Source: Oreocharis arfaki (lineage: Eukaryota > Chordata > Aves > Passeriformes > Paramythiidae). Taken from it: a stretch of 64,000 nucleotides of DNA. The translations under genes were made by a program, and so were the position numbers. Of the stretch, positions 22,901 to 34,900 are shown piece by piece. The stretch spans positions 1 through 64,000 of the forward strand of contig VZRR01010743.1 in assembly GCA_013398015.1 (NCBI GenBank). The letters run 5' to 3'. Within the stretch, counting starts at the first letter, position 1, and each line of letters begins with the position of its first letter. The notes beneath the pieces are model-generated. The model saw only the letters and a program-made list of their open reading frames with translations, searched no databases and was not told where the DNA came from.

Positions 22901-25900
22901 TTATATTCAAGGAAAGTGAAGGGTTAGGGTCTTTGCTGCTGAAATTTCAAGCTGTTTTCTGTTTTTTAGGTGGTGCCTGGAAATGGCTCTGTCACGGCCT
23001 GTGACAGCCCTGGATAATGAGAGGTTCACTGTACAGTCGGTGATGCTGAAATATGCAGTCCCTATCGTGCTGGTGGGTCTCATTCCAAGCCTTTGTCCTT
23101 GAGAATAGCTGTGTTTTGTCAATAAAGGTGAAGAATTTGCAGCCATCAACAGGAAGTTGTGGCCAGGCTCACTCATGCAGCTGACTCTGTGTGTACCTTG
23201 GGCAGTTCAGAGATGCTGAGACATGTAACCATGAGAGTGGAGGGAGGAACTGCAGCAGCAGATCAAAAATACGTTTTTCATACTTTCTCAGGGCTGAAAA
23301 TGTTACAAGGCACTGAAAACCCCTTCCCTGCAAGTGCCAGTAGTTAGGTGACAGTGTCATCTCTGAATTGCAGGCTGGATTCCTGATCACCAATGCCGTG
23401 CGCTTCATTTTCCAAGCTCCTGGAATTGCTTCCTGGCAGTACACTCTTCTTCAGCTGCAGGTAAAGGAGAGCTTTGAGCTTCACTACACCTCCTCCCCAG
23501 AGCACCATTGAGATGGATTCCCTCCCTGAGTGACTTAATTCATCCTATGGCAGCATCCTGCGCTTGCTGGATCTGGAAGCATGCTGGATCCAGGAGCATT
23601 TAGTGGAGGAGGACAACAAAACTTCCCTGGCCATTCCTTATAGACTTCCCTTTAAGTGTTTTGTTCTCTCATTTTTCATGTATATGTTTATCTATATCTG
23701 TGGTATCCTTTGGCTTTAAATTCATTAGAGTTTTATGCCACATTCAGCAGGAAAACCAGCTGCAAGTTGGTGTGATTGATTCTTGGCCTCCTTCAGTAAA
23801 CCTCTCTAAGGTGTGCACTGTTTGGCACTGCTTCCAGTTCCCTTCATTCCTGCCCTGGCCTTTTATCCTTATCCTCTCCCTGTGGTGGAAAAGATGTTAT
23901 GTGAGAGGTTCTGCTTCTTGTTGTCTCTCTGTGCTTGTTGGTGACCATAGATGGTTTTTTTTCAGGTGAATGGTGTCTTACCCATCCTTCCGTTGCTGTT
24001 TCCTGTCCTGTGGATTCTTGCTACAGCCTTTGGAGAAGCCAGAGTCTTGGCCCAGATGAGCAAGGCCTCATCCACCTCACTGGTAGGTTTCGCCCCACAT
24101 CAAACCATTGCAGAGACAAGGGCAGGAGATGAAAAGGCTCTTTGAAGTGAGCACACTGAATTCAGCAGATGTGTCCACATAATTGTAAAACCTTGTTGGA
24201 TCTTTGTCCCAGCTGTGCCCTCTCCCTGGAGTACAATATTACTTCTTGAGCAGATGCTTTAATTTTTTCAACCTCTCTACAGATATCCCAAGGTGATAAG
24301 AAGCTCTGGTGGTTCCATAAAACTCTTCAAGGCATGTGCTTTCTATCAGATAAATATAATTTGTCAGAGGGGTCAACATGGATATAAATGCCCTGTGGTG
24401 GCTGTACCTGGGCAATGTGTGGCTACTGAGAAGGAATGAGATACATCATATCCTCTGCAATGCCCTCTGTGCTGAACAGTCCTTTCCTGAGGCTCTGGGG
24501 CTTCGTTTACAGGCATGGCCTTTGGGTAGGTCAGGGAATAAGAGCAGTTTCTGGTGGTTGTGCTGGTTTTGGGAGTGGAGTTTGGTGGTCTGATGGGTGT
24601 AATCCTGAGTTGGATGCGCTGTTGGGCATCGCTTCTGTCCTGGTGGCAGTGCTGGTGAGATGCACTGAGCTATGTTTGTCTTCTGTGCTGATTTCTGTTA
24701 CTTGGACAGAGTTTCTCTCTCCTTCTTGTCCTTCCTTGGCCTCTGTGGCCCTGGGTCTGTGTTTTCTATTCTTTTCCCTCTAGTTGTACATAACTAAGCT
24801 GCCCGTGTCCTGGGAGGAAGGACACATGTTACATTCCTTAGTAGCATTTGCTTTGGAATTTGCTTGGATTCCTTTAGAATCTCTTCTCAGTGTTTTCTCT
24901 ACTTTACTTTTCTTACCCATTCTCAGCATCACTTGGTTTGTACTTTTGAAGCCTCCCTCTTTCCCTTCACAATTTGCTATTCAGCTGGGAAAAGCCAGAG
25001 CTCCTTGGCTTCCTTGCTTCATCATTCTCAACATTCCCATTTGCCTTGTCACTCATACTTGCACCTTCCTTTTGTTCTTTCCTGTCTTCTCCTTTCTCTT
25101 GTCCCAGCAACCCTGTCTGTCCAGCCAGCTCTTTCTGTGGCATCTCAGACATGATCCTCCATCCTTGCTGCTGCACAACAGCTGTTGTGATTTGCCTTGG
25201 TCACTCACCCCCCGACCAGGGCAGTCACTTGGCCTCTCTATTTCCCTCCTTCCTTCTCTCTTCTCTGTTCAGAATGTAGCAGGTAAGACCCCTTTCCTCT
25301 CCAATCACTTGGCCTACTTGGTGGTGACTTGGCCATTTCTCCATCTTCTTTCCCTTCCTATCATGTTCAAGCTGTTTGATTCCCAGTTTTTCAAGGCCCT
25401 TGTGACCCTTGTGACTGATTGAAAGGACACAAACCAGTGCCCCCCTAAACAAGCCCCTGCCTCAAGCTGTATTACTATGATTGGACTGCAGCAACATTCC
25501 TTTTAGAAAGGATTTTGCTGCTGGTTTGAAAACATTTGTACTGCCTTTGATAGGTTGTCTCAGTAATTATTTACCTTCGCTGCTAAATATGGACGTTCTG
25601 CATTAGTGGGAATTTTTGCAGTATCTGATTTCCAGCCTTTGGAACGTTTACATCTTTTGTCTCCTAGATTTAAGAACAAAGAGCATGTCAATCAAAATTC
25701 TGGACTGTTGTGACTACTCACATTCCCTTTTACCATCTCTGGTTAAATAAACAGTTTAAGCACTTTGAGGCACTATAAGCATATTTTCCAAACCTCTAAT
25801 ATTTCTCTCGGTGTTCCTCTTAGCTTTCTCCACTGTTTCAGGATCACTGTAGGGTTATGAATCTCAAAACTCACAAAATATTCCAGTAATAGCTGTGCTT

Positions 25901-28900
25901 TTGATAAATTTCAGAATAATTTGGACTTTCTGCTCTGTGTTCCCTTGTTTGTGCAACAAAGGATCCCATTAGATCTTTTAGCCACAGCTTTAAAAGGCCA
26001 GGCTTTATTCAGCTGATAGTCTGCACTTACTGCTTTCTCAGAGTCCTTGTCCTGTAAGTCCAGCCTTCATTTTTGCACCTAAATACACAGCCTTAATTTT
26101 GTGCCTGTTGGGATACATGTTTTTGCATATTGCCCAAGCAATCCATATTGTTCTGTGACAGTGGTCTGCTCTCTTTACATTGCCCCAAACTTTGTATTGT
26201 ATACAGTCTCTATCAGTAATGTGTTGTTTTTAGTTTTCTCTCAGGCTATTAACGAAATACCCAGATTTATCCCTGCTTGAGCTAGTTGCACATTATTGCA
26301 AATAACTTCTGTTTTTGTTCCATTTAGAGATAGTCTGTTTCTAGACTATATATCTATACATCTATATATCTAACATGGGCCCGATTTCTTTGGTATTTTT
26401 GTTAGAAAACCAGCCAAGCATTTAGAATCAAGTCAAATTACCAAATGGTCTATGTCAAAAGCAGTACTTTTATCAGTCAAATTTGTAATTTTGTCAAAAA
26501 AGATATCACAACAGTTAGAGGAGATTTGCTGCTCATATAGTTGTGGTGTTTGGCACTGGTTGTATTATTCCACTTCTTTTCTTTTAATTGAGTCTCATAT
26601 TAGCCTCTCTGTTATTCTGTCTGAAATCAAAGTCTGTCTGGGGTCCTGTGGTAACTTAGATGGTTCTCCTTCCCTTTTTGGGCATTGGCACCACTTCCAT
26701 TGAACTGGGACTTAATCCATAGTTCAAGCCTTGTGCAAAATCAGCAGTAACAGTCATTGTCCAGACCTGCTAATTTAAACATATTTACTTTCAGTAGCTG
26801 GTGTTGGAATGGAAAATATTTCATAGTTATCATATGGTATGATTGTATCACTGAATAAGGAATAGCAATATTTGTTTAACATGTCTGCCTTGCCTACAAT
26901 GTCATTTGCAATTTCACTGTCTTTAACAAGCAGTGGTCTGGTTTTAATTACCTACTGGTATACTTTCCCTTATTTTTTATGTTAATTTTTACTTATATTT
27001 TCACTTTCACTCAAAACTGGTCTCTTATTTTTACTATGGGATTGTTGCTTTTTAAAATTGTAACAAAATATTCTTGAACAGTTCCTAATCATCTTTTGTA
27101 GTTCTTAGTTTAAATGATTTCTGATAGATTTCTCTTGGCTTTTTTCAGCTTTGTTAAACTGATCCTTTTTGAAGTGCCAGATATATGCATTATTTTTTGG
27201 GCTACAGTTTTATTTATATATAAATGTAATTGCCATGTTCACTTATGGTTATGAATAGACTTAAATTTAAACTTTTTCAAAATTACATCTAGTGTGGAAT
27301 ACCTTTGTGCTGGATGCAAAAATTCTGAGTTAGTGAATTTCTCAGTGTAATTGCAAGAGCACCGTGGTAGTGCCCTGCTGTAATTTCTTCTCACTTCCTA
27401 TCCACATCCCATTCGTATCACCTCATTCCTCTGTGTCCATTGTGTTCCAGGCACCTGCTTTTCCAACCCCTCTTCCAGCTCCCTTCCTGTAACTGACCCA
27501 TATAAGTTAAAATCAGATCACTCAGTCCCAGCTCTTTCTAACTAAATATAACCACCCAGAAAGAGCCTCCTCTGGGTCTAATTGCTATTATTTTCTCTGT
27601 AGACATTTAGGTAATGACTGTGTGTTCCTCTGTGATGTACAGCGCCAGGCACTTTGCCTGTGCTTCACAAGTAGATAAAGATAGAGTCCATTAAAGGCTT
27701 AATTGCTTTGTTGAGTTATTGGTCTGCCTTGGTACAGTGATTGCCACAGAGCAGGACTCCTGCTTTCTCCTCCCTGAAGGCACATCCTGAGGGAAGGATG
27801 TTCCTCATGGCACATTTCTGAGCACAATTATAGTAACTGGTCTCTTCTCTTGCTGCAGCTTGCTAAGTTTTCAGAGGACACTCTCAGCAGCTACACAGAG
27901 ATGGTATCTTCTCAGGTACTATTATTATGAATTGTTTTCCTCCATCTTTACTGCAGAACTTCATTATATCCTTTCCCTTCCTCTCTGATCTCCTGCTTGT
28001 TGCTAGACCATTTTACTTGTGTCAGTTGTCCGTTGTCACTCATTTGTTGCTTTAATTTGCTGTGCATGCAGGTTGCATGTCTCTCCCCTGCACCTCCCCA
28101 TGTAAATACTGTTCTGCTGACCAGAGATTGAGGTGACCTCAATACCGAGTCCAGTTGTGCTTTTCTGAATATTGCAAATGGTTTGAAATCAACGTTTTCT
28201 GTCCTGAAGACAGAACCTCTTTCAAGACCTGTTCCAGAAGTAAAATAAACTTTTATGGTGTGTGTCTGAAAGAAGAGAAGTATTTTGCTTGTACCAGAAA
28301 AACCTTGTTCAAGCCAAAACTAAAACCCAGAGGGAATGGTGGTCAGCACCGAGACCAAACTACAGAGGGGACCATAGGATCAGACTTCTGATCCTGTTCC
28401 ATAGGCTCCTTATCAGGCTTAAGCACATTACTGGTGCTTCCAAAGCTGGGGCAATTAAACATTTGGGAGCCCTTTTTCTGGGGAAGGAACTGCTCTAGCC
28501 ACTCTATAAACTGCATCATCCAGATTAAACAGGTGGGTAGAGGAAAGATACTTCTCTGTCTAGTCTGGCATTAAGATTCCCCTTTCCATAAGGAGGCAGA
28601 CAGACTCCAGGAGCGATTAAAAATCCCTAGATATTAAAAGAATCAGTTCCTGTTTCCTTGCTTCCAGTCACTCAGAGGAATGCACATGGGTGCACACACA
28701 CGTTTCCTTTGCTGAATGTTCTGTTGCCATTCTGTGCCAGTTCATAGTTTAGCTGAGATGTTTTCCAGGTATTAAAAGGGAGTGATTTCAGCTGACCTAC
28801 CTTGTTGAGAAGATCTGTATCGTTTCTTTTGTAACATTTTTGCTTAGGAGAACCTGGTTTAAATAAGACCTTTTTTGTCTTGGTGATGGCTCCGGATTGT

Positions 28901-31900
28901 TTTGCATTTGAGCTTACTGCTGTACTAACCATTAGGATCCAGAGAACATGATTTGAGGAGCTTTGGGGGAAGTGCTCTGCAGTGACAGTATTTCAGAATA
29001 ACAGCTAAAAAGCAGTGAAATAACACAGTAATTCAATCCTGGTTTTGCTGGCTTTAGGATTGCACAGAGGAAAACACACAGCTCTGGTACTTGGATCAAT
29101 TGCTGCTATCCAGACTCCCTCTGAAACATGTTTGTGTGGAAAATGAAGGGTGCCAACTGGACATTTTAATTTTGCAAAATATCCCCTTCTTTCCATTTAA
29201 TTACAATTCCTTTGTAGTGATGGAGTAGTCAGGGCACCTTGGCTTTATTTCCAACATTGTCACTGACTCAGTGAGTAACCTTGGGCAAGTCACCTCACCA
29301 CAGGGACCCCATCCTCTACCTGATTTGCAGCATGGTGGTGGGAAACCAAAGGCCTCAAACTCCATAATCCAAGGGGCTGAGTTACTTCAGGAAAAAAACA
29401 CTAAGAAGTGACAACTGATTCACTCAAAATGAGCTCACTTCAGAATTCCATTCTGTGTTTTTGGGTAGACGGAGGTAGTTTCAGTGAATTCTCAATTCAA
29501 CAATCAGACTGACTGTTAGCAATCAGTGAAAAGGGGAAGAAATGCTTTTCCCTTGAGAACACCAGCACTGCATCAGGTAACAGGTTCTCACAGAGACTGA
29601 TGTCTACCTTACAGTGTATCCCTGTGTTGAAAGTGAAAGCAGGTAACGTCATACTCCCTTTTTTCCTTCTCTCCCTTTATCTGCCACTGAATGAGTGTCT
29701 AATTGGCTGATGTCCTCTGCTTCCCTCGTCAGGAAATGATACGCTGTATCTGGAGCCACTTCCTCTGTGTTCTAAAAGGCAAATCCCCAACTCTGAGCTT
29801 CACTTCCAGCTTGCTCCACAGTCTGGGATCTGTCACTGTGAGTATTGCTGGGTTGTCAGAAAGAGGAGCCCTGTGAGGATGCTTCATTTGCATCGTTCAT
29901 GTCGTCCTTCCCCGAGCACAGACTGTTTGCAATCAGTTCACTGTGCTGGAATTAGAAACCCTTCAGGCACCTGTCTTTGTAGAAGAGTTTATAACTGTCT
30001 TGTCATGTCCGAGCACATTTACAGGCTAAAACAATGGTTTGAGATACTCTGTGACATCTGACAAGATGTCTGTATTTTCCATCTCTGGTGCTGGTCAAAT
30101 TACCCTCTTAATTCCTGTGCAAGAACGAGCTGGTTTGGGTCCTGGTAAGGTACTAGCTGGTGAAATAGGTTGAGTAGTTGCTTCCTTCTCTTGGTCTTCA
30201 TGCCTAGTTTTGTAATATGCCGAAGTAAAATTGGTGTTAAACAATCCATCAGTCTTGTTAGAGCAAGGAATTCTTGGATTTCTTGGGGTGTTATTAGGTG
30301 CGGTTTCTTAAGAGAGAAAGCTGGTGAAGGAAAGACTTGTCTGTCCTCCCATGTGTTTAATAAAGTCATGATATTTACAACTATTCATGAACACTGAGAC
30401 ATGTCTTCACTAAGATTTTGCTTTCTTGGGGATGTTGTGGGATGTTCTAGGTGCTCTGCTGTGTAGACAAGCAGGGGATTCTTTCCTGGCCAAACCCCAG
30501 CCCAGAGACTGTTCTGTTCTTCAGTGGGAAGGTGGAACCACCTCATGACAGCCATGAAGACCTGACTGACGAGCTCTCCACACGGTCCTTCTGCCATCCT
30601 GAGATGGAAGATGAGGTGAGTGATGCATAATCCATAACGTAGTGTGTTGGCTGCAGTCATAGTTTGACTGACAAACAATGTGATATTATAGAGGGGCGTT
30701 GTAGAGAAGTCCTGTGCCATAATTCTTTGCTTAAAAGATGAAGAAGCAGTGAGGATCCTTTTCTACAGGAGTCCTAAAGCAGCAGGTGAATCACCAGTGC
30801 CTTGTGTTCCACCACTGCATCACCACCCTTCACTCTGTTGGTCTCCCACAGCCCCATGAAAGAGATGCTTTGCTCTCTGGCCCCTTGGCAGACACAGTGC
30901 ACTTGGCCAATGAACAAGAGAGGAACAACTGGTCTGGTGATGCTCCAAAGGCTCCTGAAGCCTCTGCCCACCGAAAGCCAAACAGCAGAAGCAAACATCC
31001 CTCTGGATCTAACGTGAGCTTTAGCAAGGACACAGAAGGTGGAGAGGAGGAACATACTCAGGTAAGACATACTGGAGGGGCACACATGTAGGCTTTTGTG
31101 GAGCTGTAACACCGACTCAAACCCATAGAGTACCCACTTTTGGGGAATTTACCTGGGAATTCCCTGCAGGATTCCAGGCTCAAGCTGTATTCATTGTAAC
31201 CAACTAGAATTTCTCTGCCTGTTGGACCAGGTTGTTGGGGACAGCGAGGTGTTGGCTTGTGAGGCTGAAGACTTTGTGTGTGACTACCACCTGGAGATGC
31301 TCAGCCTGTCCCAAGACCAGCAGAACCCCTCCTGCATCCAGTTTGATGACTCTAACTGGCACATGCACCTGAATTCCCTCAAGCCTCTGGGCCTGAATGT
31401 GCTGCTCAACCTGTGTAACGCCGGCGTGACCGAGCGGCTGTGCCGCTTCTCTGACCACCTCTGCAACATCGCCCTGCAGGAGACTCACAATGCTGTGCTG
31501 CCTGTCCACGTGCCCTGGGGCCTCTGTGAGCTTGCCAGGCTGATAGGTGAGGAGGAACTGGATGAGCAGACACAGAGAAATCAGAGCTGTCAACAGACAC
31601 TTAATCCTTAGAGAGCACAAGGATATTTCCCCAGTCCCGTTTGCTGAGGAGGTGGAAATACAGAGCTGACTCTGTTGTTGTTTGGTTGCCAAAAGAGTTT
31701 ATTAAAGAGATGGCTTTTGGCAAGTTCTGACATTGTCAGCGCTATCCAAGGAACAAATGTCATCAAGGACAGTGCCAGCCAGCCCTGGCTAGGCTTCGTA
31801 TTCTTCTGGTGTGAGTCTGCCAGTCTCATCAGGAGACAAAGAATACCTGCTAATGAACAGATACCTGTCCTGTCTTTACAGTAGGGCTTTACAGGGAGGT

Positions 31901-34900
31901 TAGGGATAAATGGTGTACCTCAGCTCATTTTATAGATGGTAAAATGGAGGCACAGGGGAGGTAAGAGGTTAGAGGTAACACTAGGATTAAAACCTGGAAA
32001 CTTGAACTAATTTCTGTGCCTGTCTTGCAATGTCATAATTACTCTCTTAAGTGAACAAGAGCATGAACACTGTAATTACTAATCTAGTCCTTTTGGGTGT
32101 TTTTCATCCTAGATCTCGAGCCGTATTTACGTGATGCACAGTGAGCACAGCTCACCTACCAATTGCTGGGGAGGTGTCAGAATAAGCACAGGCAAAGTGG
32201 GTGGCACAGAAGCAGGAGAAGGGACTTTTCTTTTGCATTGATTAGAGCCTAATTTTCCTCCTCCTTGTGTTCGTGTTTCAGGTTTCACACCAGGTGCTAA
32301 AGATCTTTTCAAACAGGAGAACTATTTGGCTTTGTACCGCTTGCCAAGTGATGAGATGGTTAAGGAAACCATCCTGGGGAAGCTTTCATCCATCACCAAG
32401 AGGAGACCCCCCCTGAGCCACATGATTAACCTGTTTGTGAAGGACACCACTACCAGTAAGGCTGCCTCTTTCTTTGGGTATCCACTTTGCACAGGGGGAG
32501 CTTTTCCTCAGAGAACCCAGAAAATGTCAGGCTGGAAGAGCCTGGAGTCCCTGTGGGGTGATGGCCCTGCTCTGCCCATGGCCAGTGCAGATAGGATTAA
32601 CAAACCTCAGTGATCATCTGCGGTATACTGAGGGGGAGAATTCTTCCCAGCCTTGACTCACTCCAGAATCATAAATAATTTTAAAAAAATCTTAGATATA
32701 AATAGTAATATAATAGTAATAGAAAATATAGTAGACCTGTTTTCTGGGACCAAATGGCAGTGCAGAGCATGATATGGGTTTATTGGGTTTTTAGTAGACT
32801 TCATGATGGTAGTGAAACTAATACTGCACCAGGTTGAATATCACTCTGGGTTTTAGTTAATAATGCTTATCCTTCTGATAAATCATAAACCATTACCTTT
32901 GTGAGTTGTTTAGTGTATCGCATTGCCCACTCCTATATTGCATACTAGTAAAAAATCACAAAACTCCCATGCAAACTCACAGTGATCGTAAATATAACAC
33001 CTGAGGCCATGCAGACTTTTCCACTCTTTCTACTCCTTCCTGTTCTTGTAGGAATGGGCTAGGATGGAAATGATGTACAGCTGGTTGAGGTCTTAAAGCA
33101 CCTCAGAAAGATTTAACAGCTTGCTTGTCAGAGCTCTTAGCCTCTTTGTAATTCCTTAAATTGACTGAACTTGGCTCTCTGGAGTTGACATATGTTCAGT
33201 ATTGAATCTGAAATATGATCATTGTGCTGGCCGGAGTTTTACCAGGTTAACTGTTTTCTCTCACCCACTTCTTAAATTTTTATCTGGGAAGGAGCTTTTT
33301 CATTTGTTCTGATTGCTGCTGTCTTGCCTTCATAAGCAGGAATTATTTTGATGCTGAGGTTTTTAGTGTAGAGAAAAAACCTTTAATGTTGCCTCATTTC
33401 AACTCCTTATCCTCACTTTTAAATGGTTTAGGTTCGAGCCTGGAGCTCAGACGGGTATGTGTGACCTGGATTATGCTGTCTAGAGTAAATTCTAAGAGGA
33501 ATTTTGCCAGTTGGGTTTAGTTAATCTCTGGAACACCTCTCACATAGTAGTCCCGTCCCTTGAAACTTCCTAAAATGTTGCCATTTTAGAACCAGAAATA
33601 CTGGGTTGTGCAGATAACATTGGTTGAAGTCAAATGGCTCTGTTTATGCAGAAGTCAGACCAGATGATCATAACGTACCTCTCTCCACACATTATTTGTG
33701 AATAAATCTTTGAATCCACCCACTCTCATGACACACTGCAGTCAAAGGGAAATACATAATAAATTCTACAGCTGTAGCAGAAATAGGAGGCAGCTTATCT
33801 GTATGTTCCCTTACTATTCCATTGAAGTACATGTCCCACCATCTGGCAGTGTTCATCCCAGATCCATAGTAACCACATGGAAATGAGGGGCTCACCGGCA
33901 TCTTCCATGGAGTGAAACGGCTTGATACCATCTCTGTCTTCCTTTGCTGGAGCTGCACTGCTCCGTTCCTTTTGCTTGGTCTCACTGGCTCAGCTGGAGC
34001 AGTTTGGTTCTTCCCAATGAGTCCCAGCAGCCATCGATGCCTGGTCATACTCCCTGCCCTATTCATTAGTTTTTTCCCCTTTTGCCAGAGAATTTCTGGC
34101 GTGAGAGTTCATGATGTGGGAAGGGAAAGGGCTGAGCTCATTTTACTGGCAAGGACAGCTCAGTGAACTCCTTGCAGTTTATAATGTCTGCAGCCACTGC
34201 CACTTTCTCCTTAGCAGGGCTGTGGTGTGGGATTCTGGTGGCAATGAATGGGAAATGGGTTGCAGTTGCAGGCACGAACGTCGGTACATCTGTGCATGTG
34301 GTCATTGCAAGCTCTTTCTCTGTGTCCAGGACATAGGTTTTACATGGATAAACATCTCCTGGCAAGGACTATCTGACCTTAGGAGCAAGGTGGGAAGGAT
34401 TAGGTGTTTATACAATTAAATTAACCAGAGCTCTTCACAAGTGCTCCTTTGTGTCCCTGAGACAGGCTCCTTCTTTCACACAGAGCTCTTATTTGTCTTG
34501 GAGGTTTGTTATGCTGATAAACTTGGCTTGTGATGACTATTTATAGCAAAAGCAGAGAGCTGCTATGTTTTGGAAAATCCTCCGGTGTTCCTGAAGGTCC
34601 CTGCCTGGTTTGTGTTGAGGGGATATTCTTGGCTCTGGATTTCACCAGCCAGTGTGAGCATTAGCAGTCAGCAACAATGCCTGCAAGAAGCCTTTGGGCT
34701 CATTTTTCTTGGCAGTGTTTTTTTTGGTTTTTTTGGGGTTTTTTTTGAGGGGGGTCATTAGCTCAGCTTTGAAGCTGTTGGGGGCAAAGTCACAGAGCAG
34801 CTGGAGGAGGGAAGGGAGATTACGTGCAGGAAATGTTAATGGGTCGATACAAATGAGAAGGAGCAGGAGGTGTGGAGGGGAGGCAACCCCACATCCCTGA

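Noticed and set aside
24784..25422. 212-codon open frame in TMEM94 intron 9
   Set aside because: The sequence is strongly T/C-rich, which removes stop codons by composition. The predicted product is low-complexity hydrophobic/Ser-rich with no known family, and the region is intronic.
27600..27695. Possible L3/CR1 tail (G-T-A-C-A-G-C-G-C-C-A-G-G-C-A-C block)
   Set aside because: Only a short stretch is suggestive; too little to call without alignment.
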